From Aquabacterium sp. CECT 9606 (lineage in GTDB: Bacteria > Pseudomonadota > Gammaproteobacteria > Burkholderiales > Burkholderiaceae_C): a DNA stretch of 64,000 bases. How positions within the stretch are numbered: position 1 is the stretch's first letter; each line of letters starts with the position of its first letter. The DNA is taken from assembly GCF_918741295.1 (NCBI RefSeq), contig NZ_CAKKNB010000001.1, positions 1,426,001 through 1,490,000 on the forward strand, in the 5' to 3' direction. The translations under genes and the position numbers were made by a program. The notes under the pieces are model-generated. The model was not told the DNA's origin. It was given only the letters and a program-made list of their open reading frames with translations, and ran no database searches. Positions 43,836 to 53,403 of the stretch are shown here, one piece after another.

Positions 43836-45557
43836 ATGGCTGTCATTCAACGGTCTCGTTCCAAAAAATCGACGAATGCTTCCTCCACGACTCCGCCGCC
43901 GCCCATTGAATCCACGCAAGTCCTCACTGAAAGCGTGGGCTCGAGCCTGCAATCCATCGCAGGGCTGACCGTGCCTTGGGACCAGATGTCCCGCATTCAG
44001 CAAGACTATGTGGAGCAGGCGACGAGCTTATGGAACAAGGCGCTGGAGCAGCCGGGCCAGCTCAAGCCAGATGACCGCCGCTTTGCCTCGCCCGAGTGGA
44101 TCAGCACCCCGGCCAATGCCTTCATGGCGTCGATGTACCTGCTCAATGCCCGCACCTTGCAGCGCCTGGCCGACAGCTTGAGCGGTGACGAAAAAGCCCG
44201 AGACCGCGTGCGTTTCGCCGTGCAGCAGTGGGTGGACGCGGCCGCGCCCTCCAACTTCATGGCATTGAACCCCGAGGCGCAGAAAAAAGCCATCGAGACC
44301 AAGGGTGAAAGCATCACCCAGGGCCTGCAGATGCTGTTGAACGACATCAGCCAAGGGCACATGTCGCAGACCGACGAAAGCGTGTTCGAAGTGGGGCGCA
44401 ATGTGGCCACCTCTGAAGGTTCGGTCGTGTTCGAGAACGAGTTTTTTCAACTGATCGAGTACAAGCCGCTGACCGACAAGGTGCATGCCTTGCCCTTGCT
44501 GATCGTGCCCCCGTGCATCAACAAGTTCTACATCCTGGACCTGCAGCCCGACAACTCGCTGGTGCGTTTCGCCGTGTCGCAGGGCCACCGCGTGTTCGTG
44601 GTGAGCTGGGTCAATGCCGATGAAGAGCTGGCCCAGTCCACCTGGGACGACTACATTGAAAAAGGCACCATCGAGGCCATCAACGTGGTGCGCGAGATCG
44701 CGGCCACTGAGCAGATCAACGCCCTGGGCTTCTGCGTGGGCGGCACTTTGCTGGCCACGGCCCTGGCGGTGATGGATGCGCGCGGCGACAAACCCGTGGC
44801 CAGCCTGACCTTGCTGACCACCTTCCTGGACTTCGTCAACACGGGCACCTTGGATTTGTTCGTGGACGAGGCCATGGTGCAGGTGCGCGAAACAAGCATT
44901 GGTGAGCGCAGCCCACAGGGCGGCGGCTTGATGCGTGGTGGCGAGCTGGCCGCCACGTTTTCCTTCCTGCGCGCCAACGACCTGGTCTGGAACTACGTGG
45001 TGGGCAACTATCTCAAAGGTGAAAAGCCCCCGGCATTTGACCTGTTGTACTGGAACGGCGACAGCACCAACCTGCCCGGGCCCATGTACTGCTGGTACCT
45101 GCGCAACACCTACCTCGAAAACAAGCTGGCGCAGCCCAACGCCGTCACGGTGTGCGGCCAGCCGGTGGATTTGCGCCGCCTGAACATGCCCACTTTTGTG
45201 TACGGGTCGCGCGAAGACCACATCGTGCCTTGGGACAGCGCCTACGCCTCAACGCAGTTGCTGCAGGGCCCCACCACCTTCGTGCTGGGTGCTTCCGGAC
45301 ACATCGCCGGGGTCATCAATCCACCGCAGAAAAATAAGCGCAGTTACTGGACCAGCGGCGCCACGGGGGCTTTCCCGTCCACGGCCCAGGCATGGATGGC
45401 GTCTGCGAAAGAGCACCCCGGCAGTTGGTGGGCCACCTGGGCTGAATGGCTCGGCACGCATGCGGGCAAGAAGATTGCGGCCCCGAAGCAACTGGGCAGC
45501 AAAAAACACCGGCCAATCGAGCCGGCTCCGGGCCGTTACGTCTTGCGCAAGGCGTGA
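43836..45557 (+). CDS. phaC: class I poly(3-hydroxyalkanoate) synthase
   Basis: 573 residues from ATG 43836, with AAGGAG four bases upstream; the frame opens earlier at 43782. PhaC polymerises (R)-3-hydroxyacyl-CoA into PHA granules. The catalytic triad is visible: C300 in the lipase-like box GFCVGG, D461 in SREDHIVPW, and H489 in ASGHIAGV. N-terminal [19 protein letters not shown] and the class I length fit short-chain polymer such as PHB. First gene of phaC-phaA-phaB. Confidence 0.96.
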   Translation: MAVIQRSRSKKSTNASSTTPPPPIESTQVLTESVGSSLQSIAGLTVPWDQMSRIQQDYVEQATSLWNKALEQPGQLKPDDRRFASPEWISTPANAFMASMYLLNARTLQRLADSLSGDEKARDRVRFAVQQWVDAAAPSNFMALNPEAQKKAIETKGESITQGLQMLLNDISQGHMSQTDESVFEVGRNVATSEGSVVFENEFFQLIEYKPLTDKVHALPLLIVPPCINKFYILDLQPDNSLVRFAVSQGHRVFVVSWVNADEELAQSTWDDYIEKGTIEAINVVREIAATEQINALGFCVGGTLLATALAVMDARGDKPVASLTLLTTFLDFVNTGTLDLFVDEAMVQVRETSIGERSPQGGGLMRGGELAATFSFLRANDLVWNYVVGNYLKGEKPPAFDLLYWNGDSTNLPGPMYCWYLRNTYLENKLAQPNAVTVCGQPVDLRRLNMPTFVYGSREDHIVPWDSAYASTQLLQGPTTFVLGASGHIAGVINPPQKNKRSYWTSGATGAFPSTAQAWMASAKEHPGSWWATWAEWLGTHAGKKIAAPKQLGSKKHRPIEPAPGRYVLRKA

Positions 45558-45612
45558 ACCGCGCTCATCATTTATCGCAGCAATTGACAATTCTGGAAAA
45601 AAGGAACCTGTC

Positions 45613-46791
45613 ATGACCGACATCGTGATCGTTGCCGCTTCCCGCACCGCCGTGGGCAAGTTCGGCGGAACCCTGGCCAAGACCCCGGCCTCTGACCTGG
45701 GGGCGGTCGTCATCCAGGATCTGCTCAAGCGCGCCAACCTGACCGGCGACCAGATCAGCGAGGTGATTCTGGGCCAGGTTCTGACGGCAGGCGTCGGCCA
45801 GAACCCGGCCCGCCAGGCGGTCATCAAGGCCGGTCTGCCCCAAGGGGTGCCCGCCTTCACCATCAACAAGGTATGCGGCTCGGGCCTGAAGGCCGTGATG
45901 CTGGCCGCGCAGTCCATCCGCGACGGCGACTCTGAAATCGTCATTGCCGGGGGCCAGGAGAGCATGAGCATGGCGCCGCACGTGCTGCCAGGGTCGCGCG
46001 AGGGCCAGCGCATGGGTGATTGGAAGTTGATCGATTCCATGATCACCGACGGCCTGTGGGACGTCTACAACCAGTACCACATGGGCATCACCGCCGAAAA
46101 CGTGGCCAAGAAGTACGAGATCAGCCGCGAGCAGCAAGATGCGCTGGCGCTGGCTTCGCAGCAGAAGGCCGCGGCCGCGGTTGATTCAGGTCGATTCAAG
46201 GATGAGATCGCCCCCGTGCTGATCCCCCAGCGCAAGGGCGATCCACTGGTTTTTGACACCGATGAGTTTGTCAACCGCAAATCAACCGCCGAGGTGCTGG
46301 CAGGCCTGCGGCCGGCTTTTGACAAGGCGGGCACCGTGACGGCTGGCAATGCCTCGGGTCTGAACGATGGCGCCGCCGCCGTGTTGGTCATGAGTGCCAA
46401 AAAGGCCCAACAACTGGGGCTGACGCCCTTGGCGCGCATTGCCTCGTACGCCAATGCGGCGCTGGACCCCGCCTACATGGGCATGGGGCCCGTGCCGGCT
46501 TCGCGCCGCGCGCTGGAACGCGCTGGCTGGAAGGCGGCCGACCTGGATCTGCTTGAAATCAATGAAGCCTTTGCCGCGCAAGCCTGCGCCGTGCACAAGG
46601 AAATGGGCTGGGACACCAGCAAGGTCAATGTGAATGGCGGCGCCATTGCCATTGGCCACCCCATCGGTGCTTCGGGCTGCCGCGTGTTGGTCACGCTGCT
46701 GCACGAAATGCAAAAGCGCGATGCCCACAAGGGCATTGCTTCACTGTGCATTGGCGGCGGCATGGGCGTGGCCCTCACGGTCGAACGCTGA
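45613..46791 (+). CDS. phaA: acetyl-CoA acetyltransferase (beta-ketothiolase)
   Basis: 392 residues. It condenses two acetyl-CoA to acetoacetyl-CoA, the first PHB step. Thiolase active-site residues are seen: C88 in [14 protein letters not shown]349 in [10 protein letters not shown], and C379 in SLCIGGGMG. The start ATG 45613 has AAGGA seven bases upstream; an earlier in-frame extension to 45196 overlaps phaC and is not thiolase-like. Confidence 0.96.
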   Translation: MTDIVIVAASRTAVGKFGGTLAKTPASDLGAVVIQDLLKRANLTGDQISEVILGQVLTAGVGQNPARQAVIKAGLPQGVPAFTINKVCGSGLKAVMLAAQSIRDGDSEIVIAGGQESMSMAPHVLPGSREGQRMGDWKLIDSMITDGLWDVYNQYHMGITAENVAKKYEISREQQDALALASQQKAAAAVDSGRFKDEIAPVLIPQRKGDPLVFDTDEFVNRKSTAEVLAGLRPAFDKAGTVTAGNASGLNDGAAAVLVMSAKKAQQLGLTPLARIASYANAALDPAYMGMGPVPASRRALERAGWKAADLDLLEINEAFAAQACAVHKEMGWDTSKVNVNGGAIAIGHPIGASGCRVLVTLLHEMQKRDAHKGIASLCIGGGMGVALTVER

Positions 46792-46857
46792 TCACCCGAT
46801 TTGTTCTTTCTCTCTCGCAACACGATTAGATTTTTTCCCCAAAAAGAGGAGCATTCC

Positions 46858-47595
46858 ATGAGTCAAAAAGTGGCCTACGTGACCGGCGGTATGGGCGGCA
46901 TCGGCACCTCGATCTGCCAACGTCTGCACAAAGACGGTTTCAAGGTGATCGCAGGCTGCGGGCCCAGTCGTGACTTCAAGAAGTGGCTGGACGAGCAAAA
47001 AGCCTTGGGCTATTCGTTTTACGCCTCGGTTGGCAATGTGGCCGACTGGGATTCCACCGTGGAAGCCTTCAAGAAAACCCGCGCCGAGCATGGCCCTGTC
47101 GATGTGCTGGTCAACAACGCCGGCATCACGCGCGACGGCATGTTCCGCAAAATGACCAAGGCCGATTGGGACGCGGTGATGGACACCAATCTGAACAGCC
47201 TGTTCAACGTGACCAAGCAGGTCATCGATGACATGGTGGACCGTGGTTGGGGGCGCGTGGTCAACATCAGCTCGGTCAATGGCGAAAAGGGCCAGTTTGG
47301 CCAAACCAACTACTCGGCCGCCAAAGCCGGCATGCACGGCTTCACCATGGCCTTGGCCCAGGAAGTGGCCAACAAGGGCGTGACGGTCAACACCGTGTCG
47401 CCTGGCTACATTGGCACCGACATGGTGCGTGCCATCCGCCAAGACGTGCTGGACAAGATCGTGGCCACCATTCCGGTGAAGCGCTTGGGCACGCCCGAAG
47501 ACATCGCTTCGATGGTGTCGTGGGTGTCGAGCGACGAATCGGGTTTTGCCACGGGCGCAGACTTCTCGATCAATGGCGGGCTGCACATGGGCTAA
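46858..47595 (+). CDS. phaB: acetoacetyl-CoA reductase
   Basis: 245 residues, short-chain dehydrogenase. It reduces acetoacetyl-CoA to (R)-3-hydroxybutyryl-CoA with NADPH. TGGMGGIGTSI cofactor motif, VNNAGITRDGMFRKM, and SSVNGEKGQFGQTNYSAAKAG with catalytic Ser, Tyr and Lys match PhaB closely. AGGAG lies seven bases before the ATG. A strong intrinsic terminator follows the stop. Confidence 0.96.
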   Translation: MSQKVAYVTGGMGGIGTSICQRLHKDGFKVIAGCGPSRDFKKWLDEQKALGYSFYASVGNVADWDSTVEAFKKTRAEHGPVDVLVNNAGITRDGMFRKMTKADWDAVMDTNLNSLFNVTKQVIDDMVDRGWGRVVNISSVNGEKGQFGQTNYSAAKAGMHGFTMALAQEVANKGVTVNTVSPGYIGTDMVRAIRQDVLDKIVATIPVKRLGTPEDIASMVSWVSSDESGFATGADFSINGGLHMG

Positions 47596-47627
47596 GCCAA
47601 AGCCCCTGGCGTTGGCTTGACCCGACG

Positions 47628-47660
47628 GCCCCGCAGGTCTTCCAGACCGCGGGGCTTTTT
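47628..47660 (+). terminator. rho-independent terminator of the pha operon
   Basis: Stem of 7 + 5 bp (GCCCCGC, one bulged A, GGTCT; loop TCC; AGACC, GCGGGGC) followed directly by TTTTT at 47656-47660, 32 bases after the phaB stop. Confidence 0.92.
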
Positions 47661-47691
47661 CAATGGCGCCTCGCCAGTCAGTGAGCTTTCT

Positions 47692-47934
47692 TCAGGCGGC
47701 AGCCTCTTGTTCAAGCACCAGGCGGTCGAGCGCTGCGCACACATCGGCGAAACGGCCCGCGATGACGGTGCGGCGGGCATCGGCAGGATCACTGCTGATG
47801 CGCAGCCGACGAGGGCTGATGGCATGGCTGGCCAACAAACGCTCGGGGGCCAGGCTGGGCTCTGTGCGGATGGCGACGGCGCGCGCAGCGTTGGAAGAAC
47901 GAACAAAAAAAGCACGGGCGAAATGATGAATCAT
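47692..47934 (-). CDS. small conserved-looking protein downstream of lexA
   Basis: 80 residues, basic, no membrane segment: MIHHFARAFFVRSSNAARAV at the start and a helical C-terminus (FADVCAALDRLVLEQEAAA). A GGAG six bases before the ATG at 47934 supports translation; the frame itself is open back to 48069. It is 131 bases downstream of lexA on the same strand. I do not recognise the family. It could belong to the lexA transcript. Confidence 0.5.
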   Translation of the reverse strand: MIHHFARAFFVRSSNAARAVAIRTEPSLAPERLLASHAISPRRLRISSDPADARRTVIAGRFADVCAALDRLVLEQEAAA

Positions 47935-48065
47935 GGAGAACTCCGGCAACAACGATTGAAGTTCGGCAGGATTCCAAGATGACGTCAACGCACGGGACTG
48001 CACACTCATGCGAGGTGCAAATGCCCGCCACCCGCGCGGTGACGTTGCCAACATGGCAAGTTTGA

Positions 48066-48761
48066 TCACATCAGCAGTTGATTTCGGATCAGGCCCACGG
48101 CCAGTCCTTCGAGTTCGAATTCGGGGTGGTCGGGCGGCACGATGATGGGTTGGAAGTCAGCGTTTTCAGGGAGCAGTTCAATGCCTTTGGACGTGCGCAT
48201 GAAGCGCTTGACGGTGACTTCATCGCCCAGGCGTGCCACCACGATCTGCCCATTGCGGGCTTCTTTGGCACGGGCCACGGCCAGCAGATCGCCATCAAGG
48301 ATGCCGATGTCTTTCATGCTCATGCCACGCACGCGCAGGAGGTAATCAGGGCGCTTGGCGAACAGGCTGGGCTCCAGTGAATAGCTTTGCTCAACGTGTT
48401 CTTGCGCGAGGATGGGGCTGCCTGCGGCCACCCGGCCGATCAGCGGCAACACCAATTGCTCAAGCCCCGGCAGACTCAGATTGAAGGGGGCGCCAGCCGA
48501 GCCGGTTTTTTTGCGGGTTTCGTTCACGGTGCGCAGGGTGCCGGCCTTGAGCCGGATGCCGCGTGACGTGCCGCCCAGCAACTCGATGACGCCTTTGCGT
48601 GCCAGGGCTTGAAGGTGCTCTTCAGCGGCATTGGCCGAGCGAAAACCCAACTCGTTGGCGATTTCTGCCCGGGTGGGTGGGGCACCAGTGCGGGCAATGG
48701 CCCGCTGGATCAGCTCGAAGATCTCTTGCTGGCGGGGCGTGAGTTTGGGTTTATCGTTCAT
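48066..48761 (-). CDS. lexA: SOS repressor LexA
   Basis: 231 residues. N-terminal winged helix ([45 protein letters not shown]) and C-terminal S24 self-cleavage domain. The cleavage site is A113-G114 (RVAAGSP), catalytic S148 in GMSMKDIGI, and K185 in EVTVKRF. RecA filaments trigger self-cleavage and derepress DNA repair genes. ATG 48761 gives the standard N-terminus; the frame runs on to 48875. Two SOS boxes cover its promoter, so it represses itself. Confidence 0.96.
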   Translation of the reverse strand: MNDKPKLTPRQQEIFELIQRAIARTGAPPTRAEIANELGFRSANAAEEHLQALARKGVIELLGGTSRGIRLKAGTLRTVNETRKKTGSAGAPFNLSLPGLEQLVLPLIGRVAAGSPILAQEHVEQSYSLEPSLFAKRPDYLLRVRGMSMKDIGILDGDLLAVARAKEARNGQIVVARLGDEVTVKRFMRTSKGIELLPENADFQPIIVPPDHPEFELEGLAVGLIRNQLLM

Positions 48762-48802
48762 CTGGCTGAGTGGTCGGCTTGACCGCAGGATGGCTTGGTT
48801 GA

Positions 48803-48818
48803 CTGTCATTTTATACAG
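48803..48818. promoter_or_regulatory. LexA-binding SOS box 1
   Basis: CTGTCATTTTATACAG is a perfect CTGT-N8-ACAG site, 42 bases upstream of lexA. It covers the -10 (TAAAAT on the minus strand, 48808-48813) of the predicted lexA promoter. Confidence 0.92.
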
Positions 48819-48835
48819 GCCTGTTCGTTTGTCCA
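48808..48835 (-). promoter_or_regulatory. predicted lexA promoter
   Basis: On the minus strand TGGACA (48830-48835) and TAAAAT (48808-48813) are separated by 16 bases, each matching the sigma-70 consensus at five of six positions. Both hexamers lie inside SOS boxes, the arrangement expected for LexA autorepression. Confidence 0.7.
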
Positions 48836-48836
48836 G
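48821..48836. promoter_or_regulatory. LexA-binding SOS box 2
   Basis: CTGTTCGTTTGTCCAG matches CTGT-N8-ACAG at seven of eight fixed positions. It starts 18 bases after box 1 and covers the lexA -35. It ends nine bases before the asparaginase start codon. Confidence 0.75.
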
Positions 48837-48844
48837 TGTTTTTG

Positions 48845-49840
48845 ATGAAAGTGCGTTGCATGGATGTGAAGTCACCAGTGGTCGTCGTTCTTGGCACCGG
48901 GGGCACGATCGCCGGCACGGGTTCGGGGCCAGACGATGTGGGCTACCAGGCGGCGCAGTTGAGCGTCGAACAGTTGCTGCAGGCGGTGCCCGGCTTGCAT
49001 GGCGTGGCTTTGGAAACCCGGCAAGTGGCCCAGATCGACAGCAAGGACATGGGCTGGGCGGTCTGGCAGGCGCTGGCCAAGCAGATTCAGCTGGCTTTGT
49101 TGCGTGATGAGGTGGGTGCCGTGGTCATCACCCATGGCACCGACACGCTGGAGGAAACGGCCTACCTGCTGCACTGCCTGCTCGACATCGACAAACCGGT
49201 GGTCCTGACGGCGGCCATGCGCGCTGCGACCTCGGCCCAGGCGGACGGGCCCCGCAATCTGAGGGACGCGGTTCGGGTGGCCGAACTCGCGGCCTCTGAA
49301 GGCCTGGCAGGTGTTGTGGCTGTGATGGCCGGAGTGCTCTGGTCCGGGCACGCGGTGCGCAAAGCCCACACCTGGCACATCGATGCTTTCGATGGCGGTG
49401 GCGTTGAACCACTGGGCCGTGTTGGCGACAACGGCGCCGTGGTGTTCGACAGGCCGTGGCCTTCACCCGGTCGCGTCGGATGGTCTTGCCTGGATGTGGC
49501 GGAACCGCCTCGGGTCGAGATCGTGACCAGCCATGCGGGTGCCGATGGTGTGGTTGTGGAGGCGCTTTTGGCACAAGCCCAGCAGCTGAGCTTTGGCTTG
49601 GCTGGCTTGGTGGTGGCCGGCACAGGGCATGGCACCGTCCACCAGGGGCTCGCGCGTGCCTTGCAAAAAGCCGAGGATCAAGGGGTCAGGGTTTGGCGAA
49701 GCAGCCGCGTTGCCCGAGGCGGGGTGCTGCCTCGCGAGGGCGACCACTGGCAGGCTGCGGGCGCGTTGACGGCGGCGCAGGCTCGGGTGGCCTTGATGCT
49801 GGAATTGTTGGGGTGTCCCGTTGGCGGGATGAAGGACTGA
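48845..49840 (+). CDS. L-asparaginase
   Basis: 331 residues. Both asparaginase threonine motifs are present: [11 protein letters not shown] near the N-terminus and [16 protein letters not shown] (~residues 97-112). No signal peptide, so a cytoplasmic enzyme is likely. It hydrolyses asparagine to aspartate and ammonia. ATG 48845, GTG 48836 and ATG 48860 are all possible starts and none has a strong ribosome site. The gene begins right next to LexA box 2, so LexA could influence its expression. Confidence 0.9.
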   Translation: MKVRCMDVKSPVVVVLGTGGTIAGTGSGPDDVGYQAAQLSVEQLLQAVPGLHGVALETRQVAQIDSKDMGWAVWQALAKQIQLALLRDEVGAVVITHGTDTLEETAYLLHCLLDIDKPVVLTAAMRAATSAQADGPRNLRDAVRVAELAASEGLAGVVAVMAGVLWSGHAVRKAHTWHIDAFDGGGVEPLGRVGDNGAVVFDRPWPSPGRVGWSCLDVAEPPRVEIVTSHAGADGVVVEALLAQAQQLSFGLAGLVVAGTGHGTVHQGLARALQKAEDQGVRVWRSSRVARGGVLPREGDHWQAAGALTAAQARVALMLELLGCPVGGMKD

Positions 49841-49967
49841 ACCCGTGCTGCGGTGTCCGACTAGCCAAGTGCTGCCTTCACCCCTGAGACAAGCAACTTG
49901 TCCCGAGACAGCGCCACTTTAGAGTCGCGTCATGACAGCCTGATGACAGCCTTGTCTGCCCAAGGGA

Positions 49968-50561
49968 TCAGGATTTGACCCGCAGCATGATGGCTTGGCC
50001 GCCACCCGCTTTCAAGGTTTGCTCGATGCCGGGATTGGCTTCGCCCAGGGCGGGCCACCAGATCTGGACACGGTGTTCGCCAGCGGGCAAGTCCAGGCTC
50101 ACTTGGCCGTCGCTGCCCGTCACGCCAAAGTAAGGCGTGTCGACAACGTGGATGTAGCCCAGCATCTGGTCATGGATGTTGCAGCCCAGCGTGGCCGTGC
50201 CGGCCTTGTCGAACACCACCGGGGCGGCCGGGGTGCCGGCATAGAGCTTGATCTCGAACTTCTTGGTCGGCGAGAAAGAGTAGACGTGATGGCGAACCGT
50301 GTCGAAATTGGGAAACAGCACCGGCGTGCCGGTTTGCACGACCAGTAAAGTGGGCTGAAAGGCGCGGCCCTTCTGGGCCATGTTGGCAGTGGCGCCACTT
50401 GGGGCCGGGGCACGGGTGCCTTTCACCTGCACGGACACCGCCGCTTGCGCCATGGGCTGGCCGGCTTCGTTGGTGACCAGGATGGCTTGAGGCGCCGCGT
50501 GCGTGCTCAGGCTGGCTGCGCTCAGGGCGAGCAGGAGGGCAAGTGGGGTGGCTGAGCGCAT
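49968..50561 (-). CDS. cupredoxin-like periplasmic protein ('methylamine utilization protein' type)
   Basis: 197 residues with a signal peptide (LALLLALSAASLSTHAAP). A cupredoxin-like beta-sandwich is indicated by PNFDTVRHHVYSFSPTKKFE and GCNIHDQMLGYIHVVDTPYF, giving candidate type I copper ligands His, Cys, His and Met in the usual order. An Ig-like/carboxypeptidase-regulatory-type end follows (GSDGQVSLDLPAGEHRVQIWWP). Probably binds copper and transfers electrons in the periplasm. Located five bases downstream of the truncated globin gene. Confidence 0.8.
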   Translation of the reverse strand: MRSATPLALLLALSAASLSTHAAPQAILVTNEAGQPMAQAAVSVQVKGTRAPAPSGATANMAQKGRAFQPTLLVVQTGTPVLFPNFDTVRHHVYSFSPTKKFEIKLYAGTPAAPVVFDKAGTATLGCNIHDQMLGYIHVVDTPYFGVTGSDGQVSLDLPAGEHRVQIWWPALGEANPGIEQTLKAGGGQAIMLRVKS

Positions 50562-50566
50562 GGGGC

Positions 50567-51061
50567 TCAGGAGTTCTTGACAATGTCGCGGCGGGTGGGC
50601 GCCAGGCGTTTGAGCAGATCGTTCTTGGCACCCGTGGGGGCATTGGCGCGGTTGATTTCATCGCGCAGGACGTCAACCATCAGGTCGAACTCGGCCCCAG
50701 TGATGCCCAGGTCGGCGTGTGAGTTGCGCATGGTTTCGCCCTCGTAGACGCAAGGGCCATCGGCCAGCTTGCACACATACGTGGCCACGCTTTCCTTGAG
50801 CGCCTTCATCTTGACGTTGGCGAACGAGCGTTGCGTGCGCGGGTCGGTGGCCACCCGGTCCAGTGTGCGGTCCGTGATCGCCGTGATGCCCTGGACGCCA
50901 CCCAGTCGCTGGTACAGCGGGGTGGCACCGCCAGTTTTGGTGGAGGACGCGCAAGCCATCAAGCTGGCCAGGGTCCAACTGATGGCCAGGCCGACCACCA
51001 GGGTGATGAGATTGCGTTTGCGCTCGGGCGTGAGTTGAATGCGCAGGTCTGAATACTTCAT
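50567..51061 (-). CDS. membrane-anchored group 1 truncated hemoglobin
   Basis: 164 residues from ATG 51061, with GGTGG upstream. A hydrophobic segment (LITLVVGLAISWTLASLMACASS) ends in a lipobox-like LMAC, suggesting a lipoprotein or signal anchor. The globin domain is clear: PLYQRLGGVQGITAITDRTL, and RNSHADLGITGAEFDLMV with the likely proximal histidine. Truncated globins bind O2 or NO; an envelope location is unusual for the family. The frame extends to 51139. Coupled to the cupredoxin-like gene. Confidence 0.82.
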   Translation of the reverse strand: MKYSDLRIQLTPERKRNLITLVVGLAISWTLASLMACASSTKTGGATPLYQRLGGVQGITAITDRTLDRVATDPRTQRSFANVKMKALKESVATYVCKLADGPCVYEGETMRNSHADLGITGAEFDLMVDVLRDEINRANAPTGAKNDLLKRLAPTRRDIVKNS

Positions 51062-51184
51062 GGATGCCACCTTTTGTGAGCCTTGTTTCGGCATGAGCTG
51101 CTCAATATTGAGGCGTTTTGGTCGATACCGATCTGTCAAACAAAGGTGTTTTGGCCAACGCGGCCATGAAAAGGCAGTTCAAAC

Positions 51185-52084
51185 ATGCGGCGATTCCTGG
51201 CAACTCAAACCCAAAAAAATGCGTGGCTCACGTTGGCCGTGGCCGCAGCCTGCGCGGTGCTTGTGCCCAATTCGGCACGCGCTGGCGACCGGCTGCTGGC
51301 CACCTGGGGCGTCACCCAGGTTGAGGGCGCAGGCGGCGGTGGGCTCACGCCCTGGGCCACCATCGCCGGCAGTGGCAGCAGCAATCAAACGGGTGGCTCG
51401 GCATTTGTCACGCACAGCAGAACCAACGATGGCTATGACCTGAAGGTGGCTGGCGCTGCGGTGGGCATCCGTGACCGGGTGGAGTTGAGCATGGCCCGCT
51501 GGAGCTTCAAGCTCAGTGATGTGGTGCCCGACAAATCCATCGAGATGAGCTCCCTGGGAGTGAAAGTCAAAGTGATCGGTGACGCCGTTTACGACCAGGA
51601 CAGCTGGTTGCCACAGATCAGCGTGGGGGCGCAATACAAGTCGAACGACGACAAAGGGCTGGTGAATTCATTCGGCGCCGACAACAGCGATGTGGACGTG
51701 TATGCCTCGGCCACCAAGTTGTGGCTGGGCGCGGCGGGTGGCTACAACGTGCTGGCCAACTTGACCTTGCGGCTCACGCGGGCCAACCAGTTTGGCCTGG
51801 TGGGCTTTGGCGGTGCCGGCCACGACAAGCGCAAGTTGATGGCTGAAGGCAGCGTGGGCGTGATGCTGCGCGATGACCTGGTGCTGGGCACCGAGTACCG
51901 CCAAAAGCCCAACAACCTGGAAGACACGGCCGCCATCCTGAAGGAAGAGGCGGCCTGGGATGTCTTCGTGGCCTGGTTTCCCACCCGCCTGATCAGCTTG
52001 ACCGCCGCTTGGTTGAACCTGGGCAACATCGTCAGCAAGCCTGACCAGCAGGGCCTGTACCTGTCCGGGCAAGTGACGTTTTAA
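51185..52084 (+). CDS. DUF3034 outer-membrane beta-barrel protein
   Basis: 299 residues. Signal peptide ending ...NSARAGDRLLATWGVTQVEGAGGGGLTPWATIAG, a glycine-rich start typical of DUF3034. Alternating beta strands run to a C-terminal SGQVTF with terminal phenylalanine, so it should insert in the outer membrane. Function unknown. Divergent from the globin-cupredoxin pair by 123 bases, so the three may share control. Confidence 0.85.
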   Translation: MRRFLATQTQKNAWLTLAVAAACAVLVPNSARAGDRLLATWGVTQVEGAGGGGLTPWATIAGSGSSNQTGGSAFVTHSRTNDGYDLKVAGAAVGIRDRVELSMARWSFKLSDVVPDKSIEMSSLGVKVKVIGDAVYDQDSWLPQISVGAQYKSNDDKGLVNSFGADNSDVDVYASATKLWLGAAGGYNVLANLTLRLTRANQFGLVGFGGAGHDKRKLMAEGSVGVMLRDDLVLGTEYRQKPNNLEDTAAILKEEAAWDVFVAWFPTRLISLTAAWLNLGNIVSKPDQQGLYLSGQVTF

Positions 52085-52174
52085 GCGGGCACCTGAGCGA
52101 CCAGTTTTTCTCCTTTACATTCGGTTCACGAACGGGACATCGTTTGTAAACCTGAGTGGGCGAGACTGGTCTTC

Positions 52175-53389
52175 ATGAAAAAAATCAAATCCACCTGGTT
52201 CACGCCGACGCGCGTGGTGCTGGGTGCCCTGGTGGTGGCCGCCGCTGCGTGGGGCGTCAAAAAAGCTTTCTTCACCGCGCCGGCCAAGCCGGACGTGATC
52301 ACCGCCACCGCGGCGGTGAGCGACATGGAGGACACCGTGCTGGCCAGCGGCACCATCAAGTCCTTCAAGGACGTGAGCGTGGGGGCGCAGGTGTCAGGGC
52401 AGATCAAGAAGCTGCACGTGGCCTTGGGCAACAAAGTGACCAAGGGCCAGTTGGTGGCGGAGATCGACTCCACCACGCAGCAAAACGCTTACCAAAATGC
52501 CCAGGCTCAGATTGCCTTGCTGCAGGCGCAGTTGCTGGCCAAGCAGGCCACCCTGACGCAGGCCGAGTTGTCGTTCAAGCGCAAGAAAAGCCTGCTGGCG
52601 CAGGACGCCGGATCAGCCGTTGACTTTGAAGACGCGCAAGCCGCGCTGGCCACCGCCAAGGCCGATATCTCGGTGTACAACGCCCAGATCCAGCAAGCCA
52701 AGACATCACTGGACACGGCGCGCGTCAACCTGGACTACACGCGCATCACCGCGCCCATCGATGGCGTGGTGGTGGCTGTGCTGGCCGAAGAGGGCCGCAC
52801 GGTGAATGCCAACCAGTCGGCGCCCACCATCATCAAGTTGTCAAAGCTGGACACCGTGCAGATCAAGGCGCAGATCTCGGAGGCCGACGTGGTGCGTGTC
52901 AAGCCTGGTTTGCCGGTGTACTTCACCATCCTGGGCGAGCCGAACAAGCGCTATGAGGCGCAGCTCAAGTCCATCGAACCGGTGCCTGATTCGTCGCAGA
53001 CCGACACCACCACGTCGTCGACCAGCACCTCCACCACGGCGACCGCCATCTACTACAACGGGCTGTTTGAAGTGCCGAATCCGGATGGCAAGCTGCGCGT
53101 GGCCATGACGGCGCAGGTGTTCATCGTGCTGGCCAAGGCCAAGGATGCTTTGTTGATCCCCGCCACGGCCTTGTCGGACAAGGCGGTGAAGGGCGAATAC
53201 ACGGTGCGCGTGCTGGAAGGCGAGGGCGACGAGCAGAAAGTGGTGCCCCGCAAGGTCAGGATCGGCCTGAACAACCGCGTGCAAGCCCAGGTGCTCTCAG
53301 GTCTGAAGGCCGGTGACAAGGTGGTGGTGGGCGAGGCTGGCGCGGCAGGCAGTGGCAGCGGGGCCCGCCGCGGCGGCCCGATGTTCTGA
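52175..53389 (+). CDS. macA: MacA-like periplasmic adaptor of a tripartite efflux pump
   Basis: 404 residues. N-terminal membrane anchor ([20 protein letters not shown]), lipoyl-like strand ([26 protein letters not shown]), alpha hairpin, beta barrel ([25 protein letters not shown]) and a membrane-proximal domain. A threonine/serine-rich insert ([15 protein letters not shown], ~residues 275-290) interrupts the barrel region as in MacA relatives. Links MacB to the outer-membrane channel. macB follows 14 bases downstream. Confidence 0.92.
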   Translation: MKKIKSTWFTPTRVVLGALVVAAAAWGVKKAFFTAPAKPDVITATAAVSDMEDTVLASGTIKSFKDVSVGAQVSGQIKKLHVALGNKVTKGQLVAEIDSTTQQNAYQNAQAQIALLQAQLLAKQATLTQAELSFKRKKSLLAQDAGSAVDFEDAQAALATAKADISVYNAQIQQAKTSLDTARVNLDYTRITAPIDGVVVAVLAEEGRTVNANQSAPTIIKLSKLDTVQIKAQISEADVVRVKPGLPVYFTILGEPNKRYEAQLKSIEPVPDSSQTDTTTSSTSTSTTATAIYYNGLFEVPNPDGKLRVAMTAQVFIVLAKAKDALLIPATALSDKAVKGEYTVRVLEGEGDEQKVVPRKVRIGLNNRVQAQVLSGLKAGDKVVVGEAGAAGSGSGARRGGPMF

Positions 53390-53403
53390 GCACGGGGCCT
53401 GAC

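Noticed and set aside
52114-52150. TTTACA ... TGTAAA inverted pair before macA
   Set aside because: Arms are only six bases and 25 bases apart, and the inner GTTCACGAAC is imperfect; too weak to call an operator.
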